Below, in pieces: positions 18,801 through 29,800 of a stretch of 64,000 nt of DNA. The notes beneath the pieces were generated by a model. That model saw nothing but the letters and a program-made list of their open reading frames with translations, was not told where the DNA came from and did no database searches. The stretch is taken from the NCBI GenBank assembly GCA_006247105.1, contig CM016926.1:1736001-1800000 (forward strand), written 5' to 3'. The position numbers were made by a program, and so were the translations under genes. How positions within the stretch are numbered: position 1 is the stretch's first letter; each line of letters opens with the position of its first letter. Source of the stretch: Giardia muris (taxonomy: Eukaryota > Fornicata > Diplomonadida > Hexamitidae).

Positions 18801-20596
18801 TTCTTGAGTCCCTGAAATGGCGTGTCAGCACGAGTCACGGCGTACAAGTGCGGGAAGTACTGTGAGAACGTAGAGACCTTGTTGACTGGGGGCAGCTCGA
18901 ACTCCGTTGCCCACGCATTGACATAAGGCCAATAGGGGTTCTCAGGGTCATGTTGGTTGAAGTCGTCGAAGTGGTTGAGAAGTAGGTCCTCCTCCTCCGG
19001 GATGATCGGAGGGACTGGGTTAGGGTTCTTTGCGCGCCACTTCTGATACTTCTTGATCTGCTTCGCATAGGTGGAGGCCATCGATTTGTGGGTGCTCAGA
19101 ATCACCTTCCGCTTTCGCATATTCTCTCGGTAGAGCGGATCCAAAAGAGACGGGATATACATGTCTTCGGCCAGCCCCCAGCAGAAGCTAGGCTTCCCAG
19201 TCGTCTTGATCGCCACGTCGGTCTCCGCCAAGGCGGGGCTATCTCTCACAACGACACCCTTATCGGGCTCGGGGAGCGAAAGGAAGGCACCGATGCGCCG
19301 GGAGCTAATCATCATCTCCGAGAAGCCCGTGATGATGATGGGCATGAAGACGAAGAGGATGCTGATCATCCCATAGAGATAGGTAATCGTATAGACTTCG
19401 TTGGTGGGGAGTTTTCCATTGATGGCGATGATGAAAAGGAAGGCGAAAAGAGACATTAGAGGGGATGCGCCGTTTGCGATGAATGAGAATCCGGACATCA
19501 GGATGCCGAAGGTGCGAATCTGAGAGAGTTCCTTCTTGCGGACGTTCATAATTCGTGCCTCCTGGATGTTTTCCATCCCGAATAGCTTCACGACCTTGAT
19601 ACCGTTCAAGACCTCCGAGGTGCGCTTAATACGCTGGTCCGCGAGAGAGAGCATTCCCCCCATGACTTTGAGGAAGGACCACATTATAAGCCCAACGATT
19701 GGGAGGATGACAAGGATTGCGGTAAACCCTCCCAAGGCGGATGGCTGGTTGACCCCCATGTACACGACATAGACGATGAAGAGGGCCGGAAGGATCAGGG
19801 CGTAGAGAGCCATCTGAAGAAACATGTCCAACCGCATCGTATCCGAGAAGAGCAGGTTGACGATATTCCCAGCCGCGGAGTTCTGCCGCGTTATATCCGA
19901 GAGCGTAAGCATCTTGCTATAGAGAACGTCGATCAGCCCCCCAAGAGTGCGGACCACGGCATCATTCAAGAGGTACCACATGATGGTATCCAGAAACGCA
20001 TAGATAAACTGCGCTCCGAAAACGGCGAGGATATATGGCCATGTCTCCTTAAGGCTAGCTTTCATGCATTGAACCCAGTCTCCGCAGCTAGAGCCGGACG
20101 CCATGGGGTTAGGCGTGATAATCTCTGTAATGTGTTGGATGGAAAAGGGGGCAAGGAACTGCGATGCCGCATAGAAGGGGATGCAGATGAAGATCCAGAT
20201 GAAGTATTTCATCGAGGTCGAAATCATTGAGAGCATGATGCTTGGTCTCTTCCCCGCATACACCTTCTTATGCCAGGCGTTCAGGAACTCCGAGGCGACC
20301 CTGTACGAACCATAGCGAGGGATTGGGGGATGAAGATCGCTAGTATAGAGTGCCCCCTGCTTCACCGATTTCTTGAGCATCGGGTCGAGGTACGTGAAGA
20401 AGGCGTTAGAACCCTTGCAGTACATCTCCTGGAGAGGGCGTTTATCGCTAAAGTTAGCAACAGTGCAGTTCGGGGGCGGGGGCGGAAACTTGCGACGGCC
20501 ACACCCTTTCCTCGACGTGGCCTCAGGATCAACCTCGGGAACTATGGAAGTCGGGATCTGGCGGACTGGTTCCAGTCCTATTGGCTCCTCAGGCAT
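15803..20596 (-). CDS. ABC transporter, ABCC/MRP subfamily, full length
   Basis: A 1597-residue exporter with the order TMD1-NBD1-TMD2-NBD2 and no TMD0. TMD1 spans about residues 125-450 and TMD2 about 950-1250. NBD1 has Walker A GICGPVGSGKSTLF (about 669-682), signature VSLSGGQKARVALARA (about 804) and Walker B DILLLDDPLSAVD, where the catalytic Glu is Asp as is usual in ABCC NBD1. NBD2 has Walker A GVVGRTGAGKSSL (about 1343), signature NLSAGQRQLVCVARAL (about 1464) and Walker B IVILDEATAQVD with the catalytic Glu. All ATP-site motifs are intact, so it should be an active ATP-driven exporter of organic anions or conjugates; the substrate cannot be read. A long insertion (about 480-640) sits between TMD1 and NBD1. 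The start has an A/T-rich initiator (CAAATAAAA before ATG). Confidence 0.95.
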   Translation of the reverse strand: MPEEPIGLEPVRQIPTSIVPEVDPEATSRKGCGRRKFPPPPPNCTVANFSDKRPLQEMYCKGSNAFFTYLDPMLKKSVKQGALYTSDLHPPIPRYGSYRVASEFLNAWHKKVYAGKRPSIMLSMISTSMKYFIWIFICIPFYAASQFLAPFSIQHITEIITPNPMASGSSCGDWVQCMKASLKETWPYILAVFGAQFIYAFLDTIMWYLLNDAVVRTLGGLIDVLYSKMLTLSDITRQNSAAGNIVNLLFSDTMRLDMFLQMALYALILPALFIVYVVYMGVNQPSALGGFTAILVILPIVGLIMWSFLKVMGGMLSLADQRIKRTSEVLNGIKVVKLFGMENIQEARIMNVRKKELSQIRTFGILMSGFSFIANGASPLMSLFAFLFIIAINGKLPTNEVYTITYLYGMISILFVFMPIIITGFSEMMISSRRIGAFLSLPEPDKGVVVRDSPALAETDVAIKTTGKPSFCWGLAEDMYIPSLLDPLYRENMRKRKVILSTHKSMASTYAKQIKKYQKWRAKNPNPVPPIIPEEEDLLLNHFDDFNQHDPENPYWPYVNAWATEFELPPVNKVSTFSQYFPHLYAVTRADTPFQGLKKMFMDRVIREGLYKIARDEVATEAELKKHRKDPIKCAQIIQEQNRRNPYYSDLPSRIYDLDLTIKKGELVGICGPVGSGKSTLFSAFLGEIKLSRDKREKLDSYKYNGLEMRFDYDIPAQRSDSFVATISTEDPALDPEIPHIYLNGTIAYFAQSSCIFSGTLRDNILFHRPFDRALYEKVIEICCLIPDLKMFKAGDLTEIGEKGVSLSGGQKARVALARAVYSGADILLLDDPLSAVDSHVGQRLWNDVMLDFLKKRGTTVLIASHQTQYFKDCDRIIRLEDGRIVDDDAPAKLLSKGINFGAMSQEEGEGLGRVVTSVTTLAVVDPESLRRDLIEVTSDDNLEKGRIVQAEAFSGQGSISCSSYAKWFKAGSYHRVIFYFIVLLVWQAVYQYQNVLIGHWTSNKYGFESDPHFPVFPSTKSNYKYLGIYAGCIIGGILLSFLSSVLMVLFIVSAGRTLLHGMLRAILRSPLAFFDTTPTGRILSRFSKDTDSMDLQVMRYMPQALSVGATVIGMVAVISATAWPALIVVLPAIVIYVVIFLKFRTAAPQIKRLDSVTRSPVFNMCAETIASLPTIRAYNKQNSFLIDCREKINVNVAAYLLQVAMPRWLSFRLNLVGTFFSALVTLIVCMIANFDTVKDYAGLIIGNALSIQQMMNQFIITWVNAESELTSVERVIEYNQLDTESLNDLENPVLMSRQQEGKAWPSTQGAYIDVQHLRFRYRPNLDLTLKDCSFKINAGEHVGVVGRTGAGKSSLTQAFFRIAEADPGSSIEIDGVNILTDIGLHQARGAFAIIPQEPFLFSGTLRQSLCVYSSAIAEGLPPPPGVERIPDEKLWRVLEQVQMREYFEKQPGGLDAKIAANGDNLSAGQRQLVCVARALVRDPKIVILDEATAQVDRENDRLIQDTIRETMASTTIFSIAHRLDTVIDFDRILVVDAGKIAEYDTPANLLRREGSIFSQLVEKTGPDMAKTLRAAAFKAETQRKNGEPVDVSEFFT
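15806..15811 (+). terminator. Poly(A) signal AGTAAA for UTP13
   Basis: AGTAAA begins 8 nt after the UTP13 TAA. It is built from the last Phe-Thr codons of the ABC transporter gene on the opposite strand, so both convergent genes carry each other's 3'-processing signals. Confidence 0.55.
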
Positions 20597-20808
20597 TTTT
20601 ATTTGAGCATTGGTGATCGAGATATGATACGTTCGCTAGAGGATCGATTGTATGGATTCTTGCAGCGGATTCACGTGCTCTAGGAACGCGGTGAATTAAA
20701 GAGGAGGATACTCTGAATCCGTATGGATCACTTCGAAGGATAGCCTTGGGTCTAGAACCTCGTTATAGCTTCATGGGACTAGTATTAGACGCAATAAATA
20801 TAGTTTCG
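20597..20808. promoter_or_regulatory. 212-bp divergent spacer between the ABC transporter and dynein genes
   Basis: Both flanking starts have A/T-rich tracts at their ATGs: ATAAAAATG on the minus side, and AATAAATATAG shortly before the plus ATG at 20809. In-frame sequence upstream of 20809 is open back to a TTG at 20746 and includes an ATG at 20773, so a start 12 codons longer is possible. No RNA gene or repeat is seen. Confidence 0.4.
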
Positions 20809-23800
20809 ATGTCACCAACCGAGATTCGTGTCCCCTCGATGCTGGGCGGGGCGACAGGGACAAGCCGCGATATGAGCCGCCAGTCGGCCGACGGGGGCGC
20901 CCCGCAGCGACCTGGAGAGCAGCCTGGAACTCCTCGGCCTCGTCCACATCAGTGCTCGTTTCTCGTATGTGACTTCTCCTTGGCAACGAAGGGGGCACCT
21001 TGTCTCTTTCGTAGTGCCCTTGAGCCGCCCATCCCTGCATACCTTTGTAGCCTTAGCCCAAAGTACGCGCGAGCCGTCGTTATGATCCCATCGGCTTACA
21101 CGCCTGAACGGGTCGACGTGTACATCGAAGTGCCCATTAGTAGCGTCCGCATGATCCCCCACCTTGCGGCAAACGGTATCCTGAATAGTTCGGGCGCCTT
21201 CCTCTTCGCCTCCTTCTTAGCCGGGACCATTCCAACAGATGGTGATCGCGCCGCACTCCTTAAGCCAACCACCCAGATGCTCGACGTTGCGCGCGAAACT
21301 ATCGGACGGACGATACAAACGGCTGAGACTAACTATTGGGGCTTCTGCGTCTGCCCCACACGGCTCGATGCGGCTTTCCTGGGCATCCTTGACGAGTTCG
21401 ACATCCGAAAGAGCGAGGTGGCGCACTCCGGGTTTGTCCCTTTCCAGGCCGGGTCGGTCGTTCAGGAGCACCAGTCCATCCTCGATGAGCCCTTTGGAGA
21501 TATCGTCAAAGAGGTCAGCGACTCGATTGGGCTTTCCGATAGTGTCCGTGTCCCGCCCCCAGTCATGCAGATCTGTGAGTGGTCCTTCAACGCGACAAAT
21601 AGCCTTTTCACTCACAGAACATACACGTGTCTCCGTCGCCTCGTCGACCAGGAATCCCGTCGGCATCAAGCTGGCTTGGAGTCTCGCACAGATCTGAGAG
21701 GCTATTTGGAACACCTCTCAGAGGTAGAAGACTCAATCTATGAGACTCTTCAAAAGGAGTTTCTGTACGGCCTATCAGCCGTTGGATCGGTCCTTCGTAT
21801 CTCTCAGTCCAAAAACAAGTACATGGCGGAGTCTTTGATGATGCAGACTGGCTTGGTGCAATTTTCTGCCTTTGGGCGTGAGAGTCCATATGCACTTGTC
21901 GATTTGGGTGAGGCGTCTTCTCAACGGACGCCCGAACAGCTCGTTGCTGAGCAGTTCGAGCGCTTTCAGAGACGTGAGAAGAGATTCCAGGAGTGTCACG
22001 CCGCTCTCCAGAACTGTCTACGCTTTGACAGCATGTTTCACACTATCTCATTGAAATATACTATGAAGGTCATCCCCGAGGCGGAGGCCTTCGCCATGAC
22101 GCTCGGGAGCATCAAGGACAATAATATCGGGCTTTTGCTCAAGTCCCTTCACCGCCTTTTTGCGTTCCTCGAAGAGACCGCCCTTAGTGGAGTCGGAGGC
22201 GTCCCATTCTACAACATTGGGGCCGTTCTTGATGACCTTCGCGAAGACTTGCTTTTAGTACTTGCGGAATTCTCCGATTGCATTCCTCCTCTTTGCAATG
22301 CTTCTCTAATCCGCCTCTTTCTAGGGTCTCAGCTCGCAGCCGAGATTAAAGATAAGCCTCCAAAGCATGTGGTCTCTCTTGTCACTACTGCCATAGCAAA
22401 CGAGGAGCTCCCGCGCTCCAAGGCCGAGAATTTGGAACGGTTGTTGGAGATTTTAGCCGATGGGAAGAAAAAGCGATCCGAACTCGCCCACAATAAGGAC
22501 CTCACAAAGGCCCTTCTTGCACGAGGATATCGTGTCCGGGTCGCTTATTTTTTCACCACTCTCAATCAGTTTTTCATAGAGCACGTGATGTCGGTGGTGA
22601 TTTGCATGGCGTATGAGGAGTATATCCGTTCTCGGACCACGGCGACGAGTGCCTGGCTCAAAGGGGCGCCAAGCTTTCAGGAGGGAGACCAACGCTGTTG
22701 GGATCTCTCAATTTACATGGCCTTTGCGCGCCACTTTGCGACCCACTGCCAGGATACTTATACGAGCTGCATCTTGCACTGGTATAGCGTCCTCACTGAC
22801 GGGTGCGACGTGATCTCTAACCATCACGAGTACACGATGGAGTCGCTTCAGACCCTGGTCTCCTCGTCAGTTTCGGGGATGTGGCAGAGCCTTGAAGGAA
22901 TTGGGTTGCATGCCACCAAGGAGGACGATGACTCGCTTGCTACAATCCTTCGGGTGGACATGGACTTCGTCCCCCAGCTCGCCGAGTCAGGACTCTGCTT
23001 CAAAGGCATTACAACTCAGCCCCTTCCTGGCGTCTACGTCGACTCGCTCAAGCGCCTCTTCTTCTGCATCGTCGACAGCGCAAGTTCCATCCGCCTAGTC
23101 ATAGATGAGTTCTACCAGCGTTATATAGCTCCAGGCATCCTTCCACGCGATGATATTGAGTTTCTCTCTCTTGATGCCGGAAGAAAGGAGTATGAATCAA
23201 TGGTTGCGGCTCTCGAGAAGACCATCACCAAGCCTCTAGGGAAGCACGTCTACCTGTACGACGCACCGAAGGACCTTGCGGTTGAAGAGGTGGAAACTGA
23301 GAAGAAGAGGACCTTCCGTCGTCGCCTGAACATTTTCAGCTCTGAGCCCTGTAACACGTCAACAGAGCCTATCATCAACGTCGACGTCGAGGGAATGAAA
23401 CCTTCGGCCCTTGGAGAACTCCTCCGTCTCGAGTTTCCAGATAAGCTTGCCAAGGAGCATTTGGCCAAGTACGACTCGCTCCCACAGTCGCAGCAGGATG
23501 AGATCTACAAGGCTGTGATAGAGCTGAAGGATATTCGGATGAAGAGCCAACAACTTATCGCCAAGTTTCAGCATAGACACGCTACAGAAGAGTTCATTGC
23601 ATGCACCATCAAGAAAGAATACTTGACATCGAATGCGCTCATTGAGGCATGCTTTAACGAGTGTGACTATCGCGTCTCTATTGCCCCAAGTGGGGAGCCC
23701 ATCAAACGTCTCTTTAGTGAGATTATCGATGGTCTAGTGGATATCATTAGACTTGCTTGTGATATCCTCATGGAGGAGGCTCCGCTCGCGACGTTCATGA

Positions 23801-26800
23801 ACTGCGCCTCGAAGACGATTCTCTCCCATTCCCTCCCAGCACTTGATGAGCCCCGAGCGAATATCCTTCCTCCCTCCTCAATTCTTGACGTAGATATGAA
23901 CCAATATCAGTGCCAATTCCTCGTTTCTCGTGCGGTCCCCCAGGGTGACACGTACGAATTCCAGATGGAAGAAGAGATAAGAGATGTTAGTGACGAAGAC
24001 ATACTTCAGATGACACAACTCTCGAGGCGGCATGGAGATGACAACTACGTTCTCCCCGCGCTCCTCAACATTGTGGATATCGAGTATCTGCTTCGACGGA
24101 ACCCGTCCTTCCTCTCTAAGATGATCCATAATGCCGGAAACCTCCTGACGCAAATGGACGACTTTGTCTCCGAGAACCTAGTTGTCCTCCCGAACTTCAT
24201 TGCTAACGCCCTTGCCCGCTTCAATCTGATCCAATTCAAGCGTGTTACCCTAGACGTTCTCAAGCGCATACGGGGAAACGTCTTAGACCACGTTCATGGC
24301 ATTCTCTCTCGTACAACGCAGTTTAGCCTTGATGTGGCGATCGCCACGGAGCGTATCATGTGCAAGTCCCCCGTCTCCCCCGACGAGCTCGGGGTCGTCG
24401 TCCAAAGCTTGCAGTGCTACGAGGGCTTTGCAAAGTCCTGGGTCGCGGTCATCACCCTCTTCATAGACCTGATAGTCGACGTGCGCTTCATCGACACGTC
24501 TTACATTCAGTTCTACGTGCCTCCCACCTATGTCCCGTGCAATGTCTTCGAGTACGATAGTTTTGCTGCACTTTATTTTGATCGAAGGCATTTACTTGGG
24601 GCGGGGGGTGAGGAGAATGAGTCAGAGAAGGATGTGGCCGAACCCGGCCCTGGGGGCCTAGAGGATTATAGCACTTATGGAATCCCCGAGTTCATGCGTT
24701 CTATCTCGAGGATCGTCATACGTCAAAGGATGGCCTTACACACGGCGAAGGTTCAGACGCGTATCTTTGCGCGGCATCTCCTTAAGTTCAGCGACTGGCT
24801 TTCGGACGTTGCCGTCATTTTCCAGAAGTATTGCAAGGATATGCTTTGCCTCGACCTTATCGGACTCTGCCAGGCACGCTTCTCTCCTCACACCTTCATG
24901 TCGCGGTATGGCCAGCTCACGAAGGATATGTCGCTTCCCTTTCTTGATGACAACTATGAGATTCTCGATGATGAGCTTGTTCACGAGTTTCTAGACTCGA
25001 TCCAGGCGTACGTCCCGAACTTCCTTCTGCTCCGCACGCCCGAGGAGTCGCAACGCGTTAGAGAGGGGAAGAACGTAACTCGTACGTCAATACGTGACAT
25101 GGCCGCCAATCTCGACGCCGAGATCCGACAGTCCATCAGTTTCCCATTACAATACCTGCGCCCGGGTAAGGACCAGCTCGCACCCGATGCCAACACGGTC
25201 CCCATGGAGATGCATGAGGTGTTTGGGCTTAGTACAGATGGTAAGCGACTCGAGACCTTATCGGAGTCCGATACGAAGCGAGAGATGGAGCTATTGAACA
25301 TCCTCATCGTCGCCTCATCCGATCCGGAGGGGATGTATCCCAAGATTCCTTTTGAGCAGCCTCAGCTTATCGAAGGGTCTTTGCAGCTCAGCGACCTGAA
25401 GTCTCCCATCCTTCCATATTACGACATCTACTCAGCATTCCGTGAACTCCTCTTCGTTGGGATCGTTCTCAACCGGCTATATAAGGTGGCCGAGCGTTGG
25501 GCTAAACAGTTGGAAATCACCTTGAACCTTGCCGAAAACCCGGTCTCAACGATTGAGATCGTCCGCCCGATGGTCATTTTGTTGATGTCTCTCTTCTCAT
25601 TGAGGCGGTCGTTCGTGGCATGTCAAGCACGCCAGCTGGGACACACAGACCTGGATAGCTTCATGCGCTTGATCAATAACACGACTGAAATCATCCTTTC
25701 CATGCGAAAGCTTCCGCTTTTCCATAGCTGGGTCCATATCCTCTCACTTACCGAAACCACGATCGTTGATATTGGACCGAAGATACTTTATCTGCAATAT
25801 CTCAAGGAAAACGTCTTTATCGACGCCGAAGCACGCCGGATATCGGAGGAGATCGACATCCCCGTCGACGAGGCGAAATCTCTTGAGAATCGGGTCCTTC
25901 TTGGAGCCCTCAAGAACGAGGCCTCGTTCACTGTCGCCAGGAAGGTCCATCGTGGTATGATGCGGAGTTGCGAGGTCGAAACCCAACTCGCCGTGATAGA
26001 GACTTTCCTTGATGGCATTCAGATCTATCGATGCACTCTAACGGTCTATCTCGACCTAAGCCAGGAGCTTTCGGCCATCACAACGAAGTGGCAGAATCGG
26101 ACTGAAAGGCGGGATGGTCTAGCCGAGGACGTTACGCAGCCGGTCAAACTGACGTTACCGAACCTTGAGGCACTAAGACGGCGCCGCTCCAAGTCAATCG
26201 TCATGAGAAATCGGTTAAGCGGAGCTGGGAGTAGAGGAGAATTTCATAGGTCCTTTGACGAGGATGGACTTGGGACGGAGAGACGTCGCCTCATTCTTGA
26301 GAACGTTCAAAGGCCCGAATCCCAGATTAGCGGAATGATCTCTGTCAACTCCGAGGGCGATGGGCATTCTGAGGCATCGGCAGATCATTCCTCTCGGGCT
26401 ATGGGGAACACCATCATGGCAACTCAATTGTTCTCGTTTCGTACACCCAAGACTGTCCTTCCCTTCCTTAGGGTGGACGAGGAGACCCTTGGACAAGTCC
26501 GTGACGCGTTGATCGTCGTTGCAGACATCCTTTCTCGTGAATACCCTCTTGTGATCCAAAAGCGTGCGCGGATGATCGAGACGCAGATCTTACTCATCAG
26601 AAGCGTCCTCATCGCCTTGAGGAGACTACCGATGCTTCTTCCCGAGGTTCTGCATCTCGTCCCTCACCTAACCGTGGGCCATGAGGGTCAACAGAACGTT
26701 GCCTTCGTGAAGCTGTACAAGGAGTTCGGGGAGTTTCGAAGAAGCATCTATGGGATGCTGAATAGCCTTCACGACCTGAACCGGGCCATTGGGTCGTCCC

Positions 26801-29800
26801 CCTCGATGCCTTTAAGAAAACTCTTGAAGCTGAAGCCGCACATCCTCACCCAGCTAGCTGGGATGACGTTCGACCTTCAGAAGGTTTTGCTGGCGGTCTA
26901 CCAGCACGTCTTTCAGAACGCGTTGATTCCTTATCAGAGTTCGCGGCCAGTTCCCTGTGCCCTTTTGTTACCGAAGATTCCTTCTGTTTATTACAATACC
27001 TTCAGCATCGAGGATAAGCTGAACCTCTTGTATAAGTGCTCCTCTGTCTCTATGGCCGTCATTCCGAATATCGACCGTCTTCTGACTGGAGAACCACAAA
27101 ACATGACCCTTCTGGAGGTAGAGAGCAATGCCTCTTACGGTAATCCGGGACGGCAGCTACGTGCCTCCGATATTATCTTCACGGGTTTAGAGTCAGGCTT
27201 TGAATGTCTTTACTTCAATTATGGCATCCCGGCTCCAAAGGAGCTACATCTCATCTCGGGGACGATCAATGATATCCGCATCCTTCGGGAAAGCCTTCTT
27301 CGTGAGTATAAGCGCGCTATCATCCTATTACTTTCCGGGCGGCTGTTAGAGCTATTGACCCAATGCCTTTACCAGGCGATCTTCTACGCCCTTAGTACGG
27401 CTTTTAGCCTCTTTCTGGATGGCTCTGTCGACAATTTCTTCTCCCTTAAGTTTGACCTTTTCGATCGTCTCAAGAAGATCATCCTTGACTCCGAGATCCA
27501 TGACTACCTTGAGGAGAAGGTAGACTACCAGATCCTTCAGCCGCACTATCGAGTCCCGGTTAAGTTCTTCAGTGGATTCAAGCAAACCGTCTCGTCGACG
27601 GGTGACTCCTCAAACACTATCAACGACGACGTTGTGCGCTCTATGGCGCAGGTGTGTTATTACCAGCACCGCCGCTACCAGCGCTACTTCTTCTTCAAGG
27701 CCGTCGCGGCCCGTATTTTCGAGTACGACAACCTTCTGAATGGAATAATCGCCAGCACTGTCGGGTTCTACAACAACTGCGTGGTTAGGCTGGAGAACGA
27801 TAACTCCACCCCACCCGAGCAACGCCAGTTTCGGACGAAGAATAGTGCGCCACGGCTCGAGCCCTTTGAGCTCCCGCCCGCGGGGAGTGGTAATGCGGAA
27901 ACGGTTCAGCGACTACGTCAAATCTTCGAGATGGTCTATGGGAACACATATTATAGCACAGAGACGATGACCATGGGGTATAGCCTCAATGCTAACGTCA
28001 ACACTATCCTTTCGCTCCTTCCATTTGGTCTCATCACGTCCGGGGTCATTCTTGACACGGGGGCATCCGAGCTGAGTGGAAAGCTCATTCGTGAGAAGTG
28101 TCCTAGTAATAAGCCTCCGACCGAAGTGTTACCAATCTTTGACTCTCAAAAAGAGGAGGGACAAGGAGTGGATGGTACTAGTGCCGAAGATGGAGATATG
28201 GGATCAACCTATGGTCTTTCCTTGCAATCTCTGTGTCGACAATTTAAGGTGTCCTCGTCATCGGCCGTGACGGACGTCAGAGGCCATTATTTGGGGAAGG
28301 CCACGATCCTGGATGCGATCGCCCTGAACTATAAGCAGTTGATGGTCTGCTCGAAGATCATCATTGGGGCGATCCAACGGAAGCCCATTTTCGTGTATTC
28401 CGACAAGATTCGTGGATACAATATCATCGACCTGAAGTTGATCGCCCAATACACGAGTCGGCTCATGGGGACTCGTCACGTCATCCTTTCTCTCAGTAAT
28501 TACTTGAGCGAGGATTCGATGATTCGGAAGATTATCAGCTATTTATTGGCGGGGTATGGTGTGTATTTGCAAGGGGTCGAGCTCCTAACCAACGCGCATC
28601 ATTCGCGTCTTACGGATCTATTCAATACAATTTATTTTGCTCAGGGGTCCCTTCCAGTCATCCAATATCAGAATGGTGAGGGGGTTCCTGGTAGCATTGC
28701 GCTTAATGACTTTTCCCATTATCTTTTGACAGGGTACATTGTAGTCTTCCTCCCAGAACTTCTTCATCGTGACGATGGTAGCTTCCAGATGTCTGAGGTT
28801 GGTTCTGTTGTTGGACAGCTAGGTGGCCAATTGAAGCTCGAGGTTTATCTCGATAGCTTTGGGACGGCACTCACAACTTCGGTCGCCAAACTTAATATTC
28901 TCGTTTCGAGTTCTCTTGCAAACCTAACGATCCATACTTCTCTAGGAGGGAGCGAGAAGTGCATGACGAACGAGAGGCGAGAGCTTCCAACAGGCGAGAA
29001 GAGGAACAAGGTGATGACGCAGTTGTATCGGGACTTATTGGCAGACTTCGTAGGACTCCCCAACTTCGCCCCTATGATGCTCCGACTCCATACCCAGATA
29101 CATATTGATCGGGATACGCTTTCCCTCGTCCAGAGCAACTACATCCTGCACTATCTCTTCCTCAAGAAGAGCGAGGCCTTCGGGGAGATGTTATACTCGG
29201 TTGCTTTGATGCTCAACTTTATGCACAACTTCTGTCCGAAGCTGCACCCTGATGACGTCGACATCATCTTCAAGCGCACCCGGGATAAGCAGAACTTCTT
29301 CAGCCTAGCGATCACGACGTCCCTCCTGCTTGTATCTCAGACCCTGTACCTCAATGTGCGAGAGTTCATCGTCCAGATCGTCTCGGCCTCCTTTAAACTC
29401 TCGTCGGTCCAACGGTCCCATATTCAACGCATCGTAACTGGCCTTAGTAAGCTGATGGGACTATCCCATGAACACGTTTCGTTGAAGAAGTCTCGCGTCC
29501 AGACGTTGAAGGCTGCCATCTCGAACATGGGAGGCCAGATGAATGACCGTATGGATGGGCTTGGACCCCAAACGATCCCGATGGGAACGGAGCAACAAGG
29601 ACAACCTACGGCACCCGGGCCTGATACTGGAGATGAGTTCGTCATAGACTATACCCGCAATACGTCTGCCTCGCTTTGCCAGAACGTGTGGGGCTACATA
29701 CGACAAACCCTAGCTCCCCAGTATGTCAAGACCTGCGAGCAGATCGCGGAGCAAAGCGAGTTTCTCGAGCCCTTGGGAGCAGATATAATACTGACGTGCC

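Noticed and set aside
27874..27912. Peptide PAGSGNAETVQRL, resembling the dynein AAA1 P-loop PAGTGKTETVKDL with the lysine lost
   Set aside because: It lies in a low-complexity linker about 160 residues before the AAA-like core whose spacing to a Walker-B-like region fits better. The likeness may be chance, so it was not used as the AAA1 P-loop.
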